Positions 18,378-27,460 of a stretch of DNA of 64,000 bases are shown here, piece after piece; the first letter of the stretch is position 1, and every line of letters starts with the position of its first letter. A program made the position numbers and the translations under genes. The stretch is from Streptomyces beigongshangae. GTDB taxonomy: Bacteria; Actinomycetota; Actinomycetes; Streptomycetales; Streptomycetaceae. The notes under the pieces were generated by a model that saw only the letters and a list, made by a program, of their open reading frames with translations, was not told the origin of the DNA and made no database searches. The stretch covers positions 76,006 to 140,005 of the forward strand of contig NZ_JAHKJW010000002.1 of NCBI RefSeq assembly GCF_019710745.1, given 5' to 3'.

Positions 18378-19400
18378 ATGGTGGAAGAGATGGCGAGCAT
18401 GTCAGTGCAGACCGAACGCACGGACACGGGCAAGGCCGCGGGGCCCGGCGTCCGCAAGACCGACGTACCCCCGCCCGCCGACGGCACGGGGACGGGCCCG
18501 GCCGGCCGGCGCGGCGGCGCCTCCGCCCCGTACCTGCTCCTGCTGCCCGCCCTGCTCGCCACGGTGATCCTGCTCGGCTGGCCGCTCGTCAAGAACGGCA
18601 TCCTGTCGTTCCAGAACCTCAACCCGCGCCAGCTGATCCTCCACCTCACCGAGTGGCGGGGGATCGACAACTACACGGATGTCCTGAGCAGCGCGGACTT
18701 CTGGAAGGTCGTCCAGCGCACGGTCGTCTTCACCGCGGTGAACGTCGTCCTCGTCATGCTGCTCGGCACGCTCGTCGGCCTGCTCCTCGCCCGGCTCGGC
18801 AAGCGCATGCGGCTGGTGCTGATGCTCGGTCTGGTACTGGCCTGGGCCATGCCGGTGATCGCCGCGACCACGGTCTACCAGTGGCTGTTCGCCCAGCGCT
18901 TCGGCGTCGTCAACTGGCTGCTCGCCAAGGCGGGCTGGTCGTCGATGGCCGACTACAACTGGTTCGGCAGCCAGCTCTCCACCTTCTCCGTGATCACCCT
19001 GCTGATCGTCTGGCAGTCCATCCCGTTCGTGGCGATCAACCTGTACGCCGCCACGACCACCATCCCCAAGGAGCTCTACGAGGCCGCCTCCATCGACGGG
19101 GCCGGCACCTGGAAGAGCTTCACCTCCGTGACCTTCCCCTTCCTGCGGCCGTTCCTGTGGGCGACGACCTTCCTCGAGGTCATCTGGGTGTTCAAGGCGT
19201 TCCCGCAGATCTTCGCCATCAACAAGGGCGGCCCCGACCGGCTCACCGAGACCCTGCCGATCTACGCGTTCGTCGAGGGCCCCGGCAACCAGCACTACGG
19301 CATGGGCGCGGCGATCTCGTTCCTGACGATCCTCATCCTGCTCGCCCTGACCGCCTACTACCTGCGTACCGTTCTCAAGCAAGAGGAGGACGAGCTGTGA
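18378..19400 (+). CDS. dasB: Das ABC transporter permease, MalF type
   Basis: This 340-residue inner-membrane protein has six hydrophobic segments after a polar, Pro/Gly-rich N-terminus of about 45 residues. The EAA loop that contacts the ATPase reads EAASIDGAGTWKSFTSV near residue 235. ATG 18378 has a GATGG-rich upstream context; a second ATG three codons on and a third shortly after are alternatives. The stop overlaps the dasC start. Confidence 0.93.
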   Translation: MVEEMASMSVQTERTDTGKAAGPGVRKTDVPPPADGTGTGPAGRRGGASAPYLLLLPALLATVILLGWPLVKNGILSFQNLNPRQLILHLTEWRGIDNYTDVLSSADFWKVVQRTVVFTAVNVVLVMLLGTLVGLLLARLGKRMRLVLMLGLVLAWAMPVIAATTVYQWLFAQRFGVVNWLLAKAGWSSMADYNWFGSQLSTFSVITLLIVWQSIPFVAINLYAATTTIPKELYEAASIDGAGTWKSFTSVTFPFLRPFLWATTFLEVIWVFKAFPQIFAINKGGPDRLTETLPIYAFVEGPGNQHYGMGAAISFLTILILLALTAYYLRTVLKQEEDEL

Positions 19401-20236
19401 AGCGCTCCGTCTCTTCCACGGTGTCCCGGCTGTGGCCCAACGCGACGGCCCTCGTCCTCTTCGTGGTCTTCGCGTTCCCCGTCTACTGGATGTTCGCGAC
19501 CTCGCTGAAGCCGAGCGGCGACATCATCTCGGACACCCCGGTCTTCGTACCGACCGACATCACCTTCGACCACTTCCGGAAGGCGCTCGACGCCGACAAC
19601 TTCTGGACGCTCGTCGGCAACTCCCTGACGGTGACCGTCCTCGCGGTGGTCTTCTCCCTCGTCATCGCACTGCTCGCGTCCTTCGCGCTGGCCCGTATGC
19701 GCTTCAAGGGCCGCCGCGGATTCCTCCTGACGTTCATGATCGCGCAGATGGCCCCCTGGGAGGTCATGGTCATCGCGATCTACATGATCGTGCGCGACGC
19801 CGACCTCCTGAACAGCCTCGTCCCGCTGACCGTCTTCTACATGATCATGGTGCTGCCCTTCACCGTCCTGACGCTGCGCGGGTACGTCGCCGCCGTGCCG
19901 AAGGAGCTGGAGGAATCGGCGATGGTGGACGGCTGCACCCGCAAGCAGGCATTCGTGAAGGTCATCTTCCCGCTGCTCGCCCCCGGGCTCATGGCGACCT
20001 CGCTCTTCGGCTTCATCACGGCGTGGAACGAGTTCCCGCTGGTCCTGATCCTCAACAAGGACGTCGAGAAGCAGACGCTCCCGCTGTGGCTCTCCAGCTT
20101 CCAGACCACGTTCGGCGACGACTGGGGCGCCACCATGGCCGCCGCCTCGCTCTTCGCCATCCCGATCCTGGTCCTCTTCGTCTTCCTCCAGCGCAAGGCC
20201 GTCAGCGGACTGACCTCCGGCGCCGTGAAGGGATAA
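19397..20236 (+). CDS. dasC: Das ABC transporter permease, MalG type
   Basis: This 279-residue six-segment permease has an EAA loop EESAMVDGCTRKQAFVKV near residue 175. GTG 19397 overlaps the dasB stop (GTGA) and follows AAGAGGAGGA. A longer open frame continues upstream through antisense-like sequence inside dasB but has no family similarity. It forms the heterodimeric channel with DasB. Confidence 0.94.
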   Translation: MKRSVSSTVSRLWPNATALVLFVVFAFPVYWMFATSLKPSGDIISDTPVFVPTDITFDHFRKALDADNFWTLVGNSLTVTVLAVVFSLVIALLASFALARMRFKGRRGFLLTFMIAQMAPWEVMVIAIYMIVRDADLLNSLVPLTVFYMIMVLPFTVLTLRGYVAAVPKELEESAMVDGCTRKQAFVKVIFPLLAPGLMATSLFGFITAWNEFPLVLILNKDVEKQTLPLWLSSFQTTFGDDWGATMAAASLFAIPILVLFVFLQRKAVSGLTSGAVKG

Positions 20237-20245
20237 CGCCACCCG

Positions 20246-21772
20246 ATGACCACCCTCGCCCCCGGCACGGACACGCTGACCCGTGATGCCCTCGCCGTCC
20301 TGCAGCCCGGCTTCACCGGGACCTCCGCTCCTTCCTGGCTGCTGCGGCGGCTCGGCGAAGGACTCACCTCCGTCGGTCTCTTCGGCCGCAACATCGCCTC
20401 GCCCGACCAGCTCGCCGCCCTCACGGCCCAGTTGCGCGCCGAACGCGACGACGTCCTGGTCGCCATCGACGAGGAGGGCGGTGACGTCACGCGCCTGGAG
20501 GTGCGTACGGGGTCCTCGTTCCCCGGCAACCACGCGCTCGGCGCGGTCGACGACGTGGCCCTGACCGAGTCCGTGGCCCGCGAACTGGGCCGCCGGCTCG
20601 CCGCCTGCGGTGTGAACCTCAACTGGGCGCCGTCCGCCGACATCAACTCCGACCCCGGCAACCCCGTCATCGGCGTACGGTCCTTCGGCGCCGACACCGA
20701 CCTCGTCGCCCGGCACACCGCCGCGTACGTCCGGGGGCTCCAGTCCGCCGGAGTCGCCGCCTGCACCAAGCACTTCCCGGGGCACGGCGACACGGCGGTC
20801 GACTCCCACCACGCGCTGCCGCGCATCGACGCCGGACTGCCGCTCCTGGACTCCCGTGAACTGGCTCCGTTCCGCGCCGCCGTCGCGGCCGGCACGCGGG
20901 CCGTGATGAGCGCGCACATCCTGGTGCCGGCCCTCGACCCGGACCGTCCCGCGACCCTCTCCCGCCGCGTGCTCACCGGGCTGCTGCGCGAGGAGCTCGG
21001 CTTCGACGGACTGATCGTCACCGACGGCATGGAGATGCAGGCCATCTCGGCGACCTACGGCATCGAACGCGGCAGCGTCCTCGCGATCGCCGCCGGCGCC
21101 GACGCCATCTGTGTGGGCGGCGGACTGGCCGACGAGGCGACGGTCCTGCGCCTGCGGGACGCGCTGGTCACGGCCGTCCGCACGGGCGAACTCCCCGAGG
21201 AACGGCTGGCGGACGCGGCGGCCCGGGTACGCTCCCTCGCCTCTTGGACGGCCACCACCCCGACCGGCCCAGGCGCACCGGACGGGTCCTCGGCACCGGT
21301 GCCCGCATCGGCGTCCGCCGCCGACGGTCCCGAGATCGGCCTGGTGGCGGCCCGGCGGGCGCTGACCGTCACCCGCGGAGAGCACTACGCACCGCTCACC
21401 GAGGCGCCGTACGTCGCCGCCCTCACCCCCGTCGCCAACATCGCCGTCGGGGACGAGACCCCCTGGGGTGTCGCCGCCGAACTGCGCCGCGCCCTGCCGG
21501 GCACGGAAACCGGCAGTTTCACGGGGGAGGGAGCGGGGGCCGAGGTGCTCGCGGCCGCCGGGTCGCGCCGCGTGGTCGCCGTCGTCCGCGACGCCCACCG
21601 GCACGCCTGGATGGCCGAGGCGCTCGACACGCTGGTCACCGCCCGCCCCGACACGGTCGTGGTCGAGATGGGCGTACCTCAGGCACCCCCGCGCGGCGCC
21701 CTCCACGTCGCCACCCACGGCGCGGCGCGTGTGTGCGGTCTCGCGGCGGCGGAGGCGATCACCGGGGCGTGA
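20246..21772 (+). CDS. dasD: Beta-N-acetylglucosaminidase, GH3 family
   Basis: This enzyme is predicted to split chitobiose to GlcNAc after import, since no signal peptide is visible. The 508-residue protein has the GH3 signature KHFPGHGDTAVDSHHALP near residue 175, with the NagZ-type catalytic His/Asp loop, and the nucleophile motif VTDGMEM near 260. A second domain of about 160 residues follows a Pro/Ala-rich linker near 350. It begins 9 nt after dasC and ends at a 16-bp hairpin, completing the operon. Confidence 0.92.
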   Translation: MTTLAPGTDTLTRDALAVLQPGFTGTSAPSWLLRRLGEGLTSVGLFGRNIASPDQLAALTAQLRAERDDVLVAIDEEGGDVTRLEVRTGSSFPGNHALGAVDDVALTESVARELGRRLAACGVNLNWAPSADINSDPGNPVIGVRSFGADTDLVARHTAAYVRGLQSAGVAACTKHFPGHGDTAVDSHHALPRIDAGLPLLDSRELAPFRAAVAAGTRAVMSAHILVPALDPDRPATLSRRVLTGLLREELGFDGLIVTDGMEMQAISATYGIERGSVLAIAAGADAICVGGGLADEATVLRLRDALVTAVRTGELPEERLADAAARVRSLASWTATTPTGPGAPDGSSAPVPASASAADGPEIGLVAARRALTVTRGEHYAPLTEAPYVAALTPVANIAVGDETPWGVAAELRRALPGTETGSFTGEGAGAEVLAAAGSRRVVAVVRDAHRHAWMAEALDTLVTARPDTVVVEMGVPQAPPRGALHVATHGAARVCGLAAAEAITGA

Positions 21773-21822
21773 TCCTGCCGACTGCCGCGTGCCGACTGCC
21801 GGCACGCGGACCGAAAAGGGCT

Positions 21823-21864
21823 GCGACGGGGCCGGGTTCTCCGCGGGGAACCCGGCCCCGTCGC
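21823..21864 (+). terminator. Terminator of the das operon
   Basis: A perfect 16-bp stem (21823-21838 with 21849-21864) with a 10-nt loop lies 50 nt after dasD. There is no T-tract. Confidence 0.8.
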
Positions 21865-21916
21865 ATACCGCGGCGGTGTCGGCGCCGGTGTCGGCTCCGG
21901 GTTCGTCGAGGGCCGG

Positions 21917-21937
21917 TCGCGCAGTTCCCCGCGCCCC
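21917..21937 (-). repeat. Dispersed GC-rich repeat, copy B
   Basis: A tcgcgcagttccccgcgcccc element lies between the convergent ends of dasD and nagB. It is an inverted copy of the element at 15665-15686. Confidence 0.7.
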
Positions 21938-22027
21938 GAGGCACCCGGTGAGCTGCGGTTGCGCAGCCCGCCGTGCCTTCGGAACTCCGGAAAGCCTGCG
22001 GCAGGGTCCGTCGGTCCCGGGCCGTGC

Positions 22028-22813
22028 CTAGATGCCCTGCCAGGCCGGCTTGTTGGCGTAGGTGTGGCGGAAGTAGTCCGCCAGCTTCAGCTTGGACGCG
22101 GCCGCCTCGTCGACCACGACCGTGGCATGCGGGTGCAGCTGGAGCGCGGAGGCCGGGCACACCGCGGCGACCGGCCCCTCGACGGTCGCCGCCACCGCAT
22201 CCGCCTTGCCCTCACCCGTGGCGAGCAGCACCAGGTGCCGTGCCTCCAGGATCGTCCCGATGCCCTGGGTGATCACGTGGTGCGGCACCTGCTCCATGTC
22301 GCCCTCGAAGAACCGCGCGTTGTCGATCCGCGTCTGCTCGGTCAGCGTCTTGATCCGCGTCCGGGAGGCCAGCGAGGAGCACGGCTCGTTGAACCCGATG
22401 TGCCCGTCGGTCCCGATGCCCAGCAACTGCAGGTCGACCCCACCCGCCTCCGCCAGCGCTCTGTCGTACGCCTCGCACGCCGCCCGCACGTCCCCGGCGG
22501 TCCCGTCCGGCCCCATGAAGGCGGCCGGGTCGAGCTCCAGCGGCTCCAGCACCTCGCGCCGCAGCACCGACCGGTACGACTCGGGGTGCTCGGCCGGCAG
22601 CCCCACGTACTCGTCGAGCTGGGCGACCCGCGCCCGTGAGGCGTCCACGGCTCCCGCCCGCACCTTTGCCGCCAGCGCCTCGTAGATGGGCAGCGGTGAC
22701 GAACCGGTGGCCACCCCGAGCAGGGCGTCGGGTTTGTGCCGGAGCAACTCCGCCATGGCCCCGGCAATGAGCTCGCCACCCGCCTTGGCGTCCGAAACGA
22801 TGACAACTTCCAC
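22028..22813 (-). CDS. nagB: Glucosamine-6-phosphate deaminase
   Basis: NagB converts GlcN-6-P to fructose-6-P and ammonia, feeding aminosugars into glycolysis. The 261-residue protein has VATGSSPLPIYEAL near residue 35 (phosphate binding), the AQLDEYVGLP block (catalytic Asp) near 70 and GIGTDGHIGFNEP (catalytic His) near 135. A DasR operator lies 41 nt before the ATG. It is convergent with dasD. Confidence 0.95.
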   Translation of the reverse strand: MEVVIVSDAKAGGELIAGAMAELLRHKPDALLGVATGSSPLPIYEALAAKVRAGAVDASRARVAQLDEYVGLPAEHPESYRSVLRREVLEPLELDPAAFMGPDGTAGDVRAACEAYDRALAEAGGVDLQLLGIGTDGHIGFNEPCSSLASRTRIKTLTEQTRIDNARFFEGDMEQVPHHVITQGIGTILEARHLVLLATGEGKADAVAATVEGPVAAVCPASALQLHPHATVVVDEAAASKLKLADYFRHTYANKPAWQGI

Positions 22814-22853
22814 GCTGGGCCTGCCGTTCTGAAGGGGAACTCACCTGCGTATG

Positions 22854-22865
22854 TGGTATAGACCA
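22854..22865. promoter_or_regulatory. DasR operator (dre) upstream of nagB
   Basis: The core TGGTATAGACCA, with flanks giving ATTGGTCTATACCAC on the minus strand, matches the DasR palindrome at 11 of 12 core positions. Its location at the nagB promoter is the same as in S. coelicolor. Confidence 0.88.
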
Positions 22866-23006
22866 ATCTAGCAGAACGCGTCTCACGCGGTCCTGTCCGC
22901 GAGCGCGTCCATGTCCGCCCCCTTCGCGTTTCCCTAACGGTCGCTACAGAAAAAACCGTACGACATCGCACGGCTTTTCTCTAGTGCCCGCTATAAAATC
23001 CACTCC

Positions 23007-23702
23007 ATGGTGAACAGTCAGACGGCCGGGGTGAACAGTCAGGCGGCCGACCGGCAGCCCGTACCTCCCTCCGGAGCCGGCCCGGGGCCCGGAGCCGGGC
23101 CGGGCGGCCGCGGGCGGGGCCGTGGCCGCCCCCGCTCCTTCGACCGCGAGACCGCGCTGGAAAAGGCGGTCCTCGCCTTCTGGGAGCACGGCTACGAGGC
23201 GACCTCCGTCTCCGGCCTCACCGAGGTCATGGGCATCGGCGCCCCCAGCCTCTACGCGGCCTTCGGGGACAAGCGCTCCCTCTTCGAAGAGGTCGTGAAC
23301 GCGTACGGCACGCGGTACGGCTCCTTCTGCGGCCGCGCGCTCGCCGAGGAGCCGACGGCCCGCGCCGCGGTGGAGCGGCTGCTGCGCGAGGCCGCCGCGG
23401 AGTACACCGAGCCCGGCCGGCCGCACGGCTGTCTGATCATCCACGCCGCCACCAACTGCACCACCCCCGAGGTGGAGGCATCCCTGCGGGCGCGGCGCAA
23501 CGCCGACATCGCCGCCGTCGAGGACCGGATAAGAGCAGGTGTCGCAGCCGGGGAACTCCCCGCGGACACGGACACGGCAGCTCTGGCCCGGCACACCGGC
23601 GCCATGCTCCAGGGAATGTCCCAGCAGGCACGGGACGGAGCCGCCAGGCAAGAGCTGGAAGCACTCGCGGAACTCGCCACGCGCATCTGGCCCCGCCCCT
23701 GA
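23007..23702 (+). CDS. TetR/AcrR-family transcriptional regulator
   Basis: This 231-residue protein has a disordered N-terminus rich in Gly, Pro and Arg (residues 20-45). A TetR helix-turn-helix follows (VSGLTEVMGIGAPSLYAAFG, residues about 68-90), then an all-helical ligand domain with CLIIHAATNC near 145. The class resembles QacR/YezE-type regulators with a TetR_C domain. It is divergent from nagB, 193 nt apart. No adjacent enzyme or exporter reveals its ligand. Confidence 0.88.
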   Translation: MVNSQTAGVNSQAADRQPVPPSGAGPGPGAGPGGRGRGRGRPRSFDRETALEKAVLAFWEHGYEATSVSGLTEVMGIGAPSLYAAFGDKRSLFEEVVNAYGTRYGSFCGRALAEEPTARAAVERLLREAAAEYTEPGRPHGCLIIHAATNCTTPEVEASLRARRNADIAAVEDRIRAGVAAGELPADTDTAALARHTGAMLQGMSQQARDGAARQELEALAELATRIWPRP

Positions 23703-23795
23703 ACCGTCCGGGGCCGGGCTCCGTGGTGGATGACGGGCACGAGTTGTCAAATCAAAAGACAACAACAAACACCCGGCGACGCATGGACAGTCAGA

Positions 23796-23807
23796 GTGGT
23801 CTAGTCC
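23796..23807. promoter_or_regulatory. Orphan DasR operator-like site
   Basis: The core TGGTCTAGTCCA is identical to the site at 16699 and matches the DasR consensus at 11 of 12. It lies in the 386-nt spacer between a tetR gene and a sensor kinase gene, 282 nt before the kinase start. No das gene is adjacent. Confidence 0.7.
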
Positions 23808-24088
23808 AGAATCGAAGGCAAAGCTCCAGAAGGCAACTGAATGACCGAGTCTCCGCCCTCCCCGCACAGGAAGGCGGATCGAGGAGCCGGCGCTCTCTGC
23901 CCTGACTGCACCGGATCCTCGTCCTTCGGCCGATCGGGACCGCACACCCCGCGGCCGTTGTTGCTCCGGGCTGCGGTGCCGGGAGGGTTGAGGGTCCCTC
24001 TCAGGCGCCGCGGCCCGCGGGTGCCCCAGGGGCCTCCGCGAGCAGCTGATCTCGGGCTTTGCCGCACGGGTCGCGTACGCTCGCACAC
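23808..24088 (+). other. Spacer upstream of the sensor kinase
   Basis: A short frame begins at ATG 23841 (86 codons, Arg/Pro-rich). It has weak codon bias and no recognisable domain. I treat it as non-coding, but it could be the gene addressed by the orphan dre site. Confidence 0.35.
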
Positions 24089-25564
24089 GTGCCCTCCATG
24101 AACGACCTCGTACGCCAGCACACCGCCCTCGGTGACTCCGACCTCGAGTGGCTGCATCTGCTGGTCTCGGAGTGGCAGCTGCTCTCCGACCTCTCCTTCG
24201 CCGACCTCGTCCTGTGGGTTCCCACCCGCGACGGCACCCGCTATGTCTCGGTCGCCCAGATGCGGCCGAACACCGGCCCCACCTCGTACCAGGACGACAT
24301 GGTCGGCCATCTCGTCCCGCGCGGCCGCCGCCCCATGCTGGACGCCGCCCTGGACGAGGGCCGGATCGTGCGGGAGGGCGACCCGGAGTGGCGCGAGGAG
24401 GTCCCCGTACGGGTCGAGTCCATCCCCGTGCGCAGGGAGAGCCGCGTCCTGGGTGTCATCGCCCGCAACACCAACCTGCTCACGGTGCGCACGCCCTCGC
24501 GCCTTGAGCTCACCTATCTGCAGAGCGCGTCCGACCTGGCCCAGATGATCGCGGCCGGCTCCTTCCCGTTCCCCAACCAGCAGGTCGACATGGATGCCTC
24601 ACCGCGCGTGGGGGACGGCCTGATCAGGGTGGACGCGGACGGCGTCGTCCAGTACGCGTCGCCGAACGCGCTGTCGGCGTACCACCGGCTGGGGCTCGCC
24701 GCCGACCTGGTCGGCCATCACCTCGGCAGGACCACCGCCGAACTCGCCCCCTCGCGCGGCCCCGTGGACGAGGCGCTGGCCAAGGTCGCCAGCGGCTGGG
24801 CGCCCCGCGAGTTCGAGATCGAGAGCAACGACGGCGTGATCCAGCTGCGCGCGATCCCGCTCAAGCCGAAGGGCACGCGCGTCGGTTCCCTGGTCCTCCT
24901 GCGCGACGTGACCGAACTGCGTCGCCGCGAGCGCGAGTTGATCACCAAGGACGCGACCATCCGGGAGATCCACCACCGGGTGAAGAACAACCTCCAGACG
25001 GTCGCGGCCCTGCTGCGCCTCCAAGCCCGCCGCATCGAGTCCGACCGGGGCCGCGAGGCCCTGGAGGAGGCGGTGCGCAGGGTCGGCTCGATCGCCATCG
25101 TGCACGAGACGCTCTCGCAGAACCTCGACGAGCGCGTGGAGTTCGACGAGATCGCCGACCGGGTGCTCGCGATGGTCGCCGAGATCTCGCCGGGCAAGGT
25201 CACCGGGCGGCGCACGGGCCGCTTCGGCATACTCGACGCCGAGGTCGCGACCCCGCTCTCCATGGTCCTCACCGAGATCCTGCAGAACGCGCTGGAGCAC
25301 GGCTTCCGCGAGGGCGAGCGGGGCACGGTCGAGGTGTCCGCGGTCCGCGGCGGCACGTCGAAGGAGAACCGCCTCCTGGTCACGGTCCAGGACGACGGGG
25401 TGGGACTGCCGGAGGGATTCGACCCGCACCGCTCCGGCAACCTCGGTCTGCAGATCGTACGAACGCTCGTGGAAGGTGAGCTGGGCGGCACCTTCGACAT
25501 GGTCCCGGGCCCGGAGCGCGGCACCCAGGTCGTACTGGACATCCCGGTACGGACCGCCAAGTAG
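24089..25564 (+). CDS. Sensor histidine kinase, PdtaS-like (HisKA_2 class)
   Basis: This soluble 491-residue kinase has no membrane segment. It has a GAF-like N-terminal domain (residues about 1-155, with VSVAQMRPNTGPTSYQDD), a PAS domain (about 170-280), a HisKA_2 phosphoacceptor helix (REIHHRVKNNLQTVAALL near 300, His after IH) and a C-terminal ATPase domain with N-box ILQNALEHG and G-box DDGVGLP. It resembles mycobacterial PdtaS, which signals to an ANTAR response regulator. No partner regulator adjoins it. GTG 24089 is used; ATG 24098 is the alternative. Confidence 0.9.
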   Translation: MPSMNDLVRQHTALGDSDLEWLHLLVSEWQLLSDLSFADLVLWVPTRDGTRYVSVAQMRPNTGPTSYQDDMVGHLVPRGRRPMLDAALDEGRIVREGDPEWREEVPVRVESIPVRRESRVLGVIARNTNLLTVRTPSRLELTYLQSASDLAQMIAAGSFPFPNQQVDMDASPRVGDGLIRVDADGVVQYASPNALSAYHRLGLAADLVGHHLGRTTAELAPSRGPVDEALAKVASGWAPREFEIESNDGVIQLRAIPLKPKGTRVGSLVLLRDVTELRRRERELITKDATIREIHHRVKNNLQTVAALLRLQARRIESDRGREALEEAVRRVGSIAIVHETLSQNLDERVEFDEIADRVLAMVAEISPGKVTGRRTGRFGILDAEVATPLSMVLTEILQNALEHGFREGERGTVEVSAVRGGTSKENRLLVTVQDDGVGLPEGFDPHRSGNLGLQIVRTLVEGELGGTFDMVPGPERGTQVVLDIPVRTAK

Positions 25565-25635
25565 CCGAAGTGGCCGAAGCAGCCGAAGCAGCCGAAGTGA
25601 CCGAAGCAGCTGGAGCAGCTGGAGCAGCTGGAGCA
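25564..25635 (+). repeat. 9-bp tandem repeat abutting the kinase stop codon
   Basis: Eight consecutive 9-bp units run from the end of the kinase gene: five of the type gccgaagca/gccgaagtg (one starting with a), then three gctggagca. The period is exactly 9, so a read-through product would be a regular Ala/Glu-rich peptide. Confidence 0.9.
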
Positions 25636-25772
25636 GTCAAGCGGTCCAGGTGGCCCGGAACCCCACCGGGCCCACCGGCCCCGCCCACCCGTCTCGTCTC
25701 ATTACTTTCACGAACACTCTGCGTAATCTCCACCGTCGGACCCACCGTTGGACCCGGCGTCGAACGCAACAA

Positions 25773-25805
25773 TGAGCCCCGGACCATGGAACGGTCCGGG
25801 GCTCA
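25773..25805. terminator. Bidirectional terminator between kinase and wblE
   Basis: A perfect 13-bp stem (25773-25785 with 25793-25805, loop atggaac) lies in the 351-nt convergent spacer. It can serve both genes. Confidence 0.85.
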
Positions 25806-25915
25806 CAGTGTCATTCGGTTCTGCGCATCGGGGGTACTGCGCGCTGCGGCTCGGGGGCGGGAGATGCGTACTCGCTGTACGCGCCGCCAAGCTCAGGCTG
25901 TTGTGGGGCGGGTTG

Positions 25916-26173
25916 TCAGGCGGAGGCCTGACGGGCCCTGTTGCGGGCGGCGCGGCGCTTCATCGCGCGGCGCTCGTCCTCGCTGAGACCACCCCAGACG
26001 CCGGAGTCCTGGCCGGACTCGAGCGCCCACTGCAGGCACTGCTCCATGACGGGGCAGCGACGGCAGACGGCCTTGGCTTCCTCGATCTGCAGCAGCGCAG
26101 GACCGGTGTTGCCGATGGGGAAGAAGAGCTCCGGGTCTTCCTCGCGGCAAACGGCGTTGTGACGCCAGTCCAT
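25916..26173 (-). CDS. wblE: WhiB-like iron-sulfur regulator WblE
   Basis: This 85-residue protein has the four cluster-ligating cysteines at 9, 37, 40 and 46 (C-x27-C-x2-C-x5-C). The GVWGGLSEDERR turn follows, then a basic C-terminal RRAARNRARQ tail for DNA contact. The sequence around MDWRHNAVCREEDPELFF is that of the WblE/WhiB1 group, essential in mycobacteria. Upstream is a GTGAA-n4-TTCAC palindrome. It is convergent with the kinase gene. Confidence 0.94.
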   Translation of the reverse strand: MDWRHNAVCREEDPELFFPIGNTGPALLQIEEAKAVCRRCPVMEQCLQWALESGQDSGVWGGLSEDERRAMKRRAARNRARQASA

Positions 26174-26491
26174 GGCTGCTACCTCTCCTTGGTATTACAT
26201 GCACTTTGCTTGTGAATGTGAACGCTTTCACGAATCCCTCAACAAGTGAAGGGCCGACTACCAGACGGACTGGCGTGGTCCTTTGAAGTGAGGAGGGGTT
26301 CCGGCGCTCTGTGGGGGCGATGTTGCGGCCCGTCCCGAGCGCCACGTAGAGACTCGCAAACCTCAGCGGCGGATACAACCCCTACCGGAAAGTTTTTTTT
26401 GATTCCTCGGTGTCGACTAGGTCACAGCCGTACTTCCATGGGGTGGATCCTGGCCTAAACGTTCGAGTGGAAGGACTTTAGCCCGTTCCGC
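26174..26491 (-). promoter_or_regulatory. wblE upstream region
   Basis: This 318-nt spacer lies between the wblE start and the 3' end of the lipid-kinase gene. It holds the palindrome GTGAA-CGCT-TTCAC at 26218-26231, about 45 nt before the wblE ATG, and an 8-nt T-run at 26393-26400 that is rare in this genome. The wblE promoter must lie here, but I cannot fix hexamers. Confidence 0.45.
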
Positions 26492-27460
26492 TCACACAAT
26501 CACACGCAGTGCACGGCGAACGCCTGTGAACGCGACACTCGTACGCAGTCCGAGGTGGTCGCCGTCCATCTGCAGGGGGAGCGGGACCTTCGAATGCAAG
26601 GTGAAGTCGGTCAGATCGTGCAGGGACACCGCGTGCCTGCCGTGGGGTCCGCGTTCAGGGGACGAAGTGAGCAACTGGGTGCCATACCGGGCAACCGCAC
26701 CCGTCGACATGCGGCTGAGACCGAGTACGTCGAGGCCGGTATCGAACGAGGCCTTAGGCGACGCGTACACCGGGCGATTGCCCAGATACGTCCATGGAGA
26801 GGTGTTGCAGACTATGGACAGCACCAAATCGGTCACCGGCTCGCAGTCGGACCGCTCCAGGGTGATGGTGCCGCGGCGCCGGTGGGTCTCCCCGAAGAAC
26901 TGGCGCATCGCCTGACGCAGATAGAGCGAGTGCGTGGAGCGTTTGCCGCGCTCGCGGTGCTGTTCGACGCGGCCGACCACGCCCGCGTCGAAACCGAGGC
27001 CCGCGTTGAAGGTGAACCAGCGGGCGGGGACGGCCTCGTCCTCGCTGCCTGGGGTGCCGGCCGCGAGACCCAGGCCCACCGTGCGCTGCCGGCCCTCGCG
27101 CAGGGCGTCCAGGAGGGCGCCCGTCGCCTCGACGGCGTGGTTGGGGAGGCCCAGGGCGCGGGCGAAGACGTTGGTGGAGCCGCCGGGGACGACGGCGAGG
27201 CCGGGCAGCCGGTCGGGGTCGGGGCCCTCGTGCAGCAGACCGTTCACGACCTCGTTGACCGTGCCGTCGCCGCCGAGGGCCACGACCAGTTCTATGTCCT
27301 TGCTCTCCGCGGCCTGCCGGCCGAGGTCCCTGGCGTGACCGCGGTACTCGGTGGTGACCGCCTCGAGTTTCATCTCGCTCGCCAGCGCGTGGATCAGAAC
27401 GTCACGCGTGCGTGCGCTGGTGGTGGTTGCCGCCGGATTGACCACGAGAAGTGCACGCAT
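26492..27460 (-). CDS. Diacylglycerol kinase / lipid kinase-like protein (DAGKc)
   Basis: This 322-residue soluble protein begins MRALLVVNPAATT and has the DAGKc ATP-binding loop ALGGDGTVNEV (residues about 57-67) and a PGGSTNVFARALG segment near 95. ATG 27460 is chosen because it starts exactly at the domain's first strand; the longer frame adds 48 residues without similarity. The family phosphorylates diacylglycerol or sphingosine-like lipids. The true lipid here is unknown. Confidence 0.9.
   Translation of the reverse strand: MRALLVVNPAATTTSARTRDVLIHALASEMKLEAVTTEYRGHARDLGRQAAESKDIELVVALGGDGTVNEVVNGLLHEGPDPDRLPGLAVVPGGSTNVFARALGLPNHAVEATGALLDALREGRQRTVGLGLAAGTPGSEDEAVPARWFTFNAGLGFDAGVVGRVEQHRERGKRSTHSLYLRQAMRQFFGETHRRRGTITLERSDCEPVTDLVLSIVCNTSPWTYLGNRPVYASPKASFDTGLDVLGLSRMSTGAVARYGTQLLTSSPERGPHGRHAVSLHDLTDFTLHSKVPLPLQMDGDHLGLRTSVAFTGVRRALRVIV

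Noticed and set aside
18326-19396. Longer upstream frame in phase with dasC
   Set aside because: It overlaps dasB in another frame and has no family similarity; dasC begins at the GTGA overlap.
23841-24101. 86-codon ORF after the orphan DasR site
   Set aside because: Arg/Pro-rich with poor codon bias and overlapping the kinase start; kept only as a possibility.
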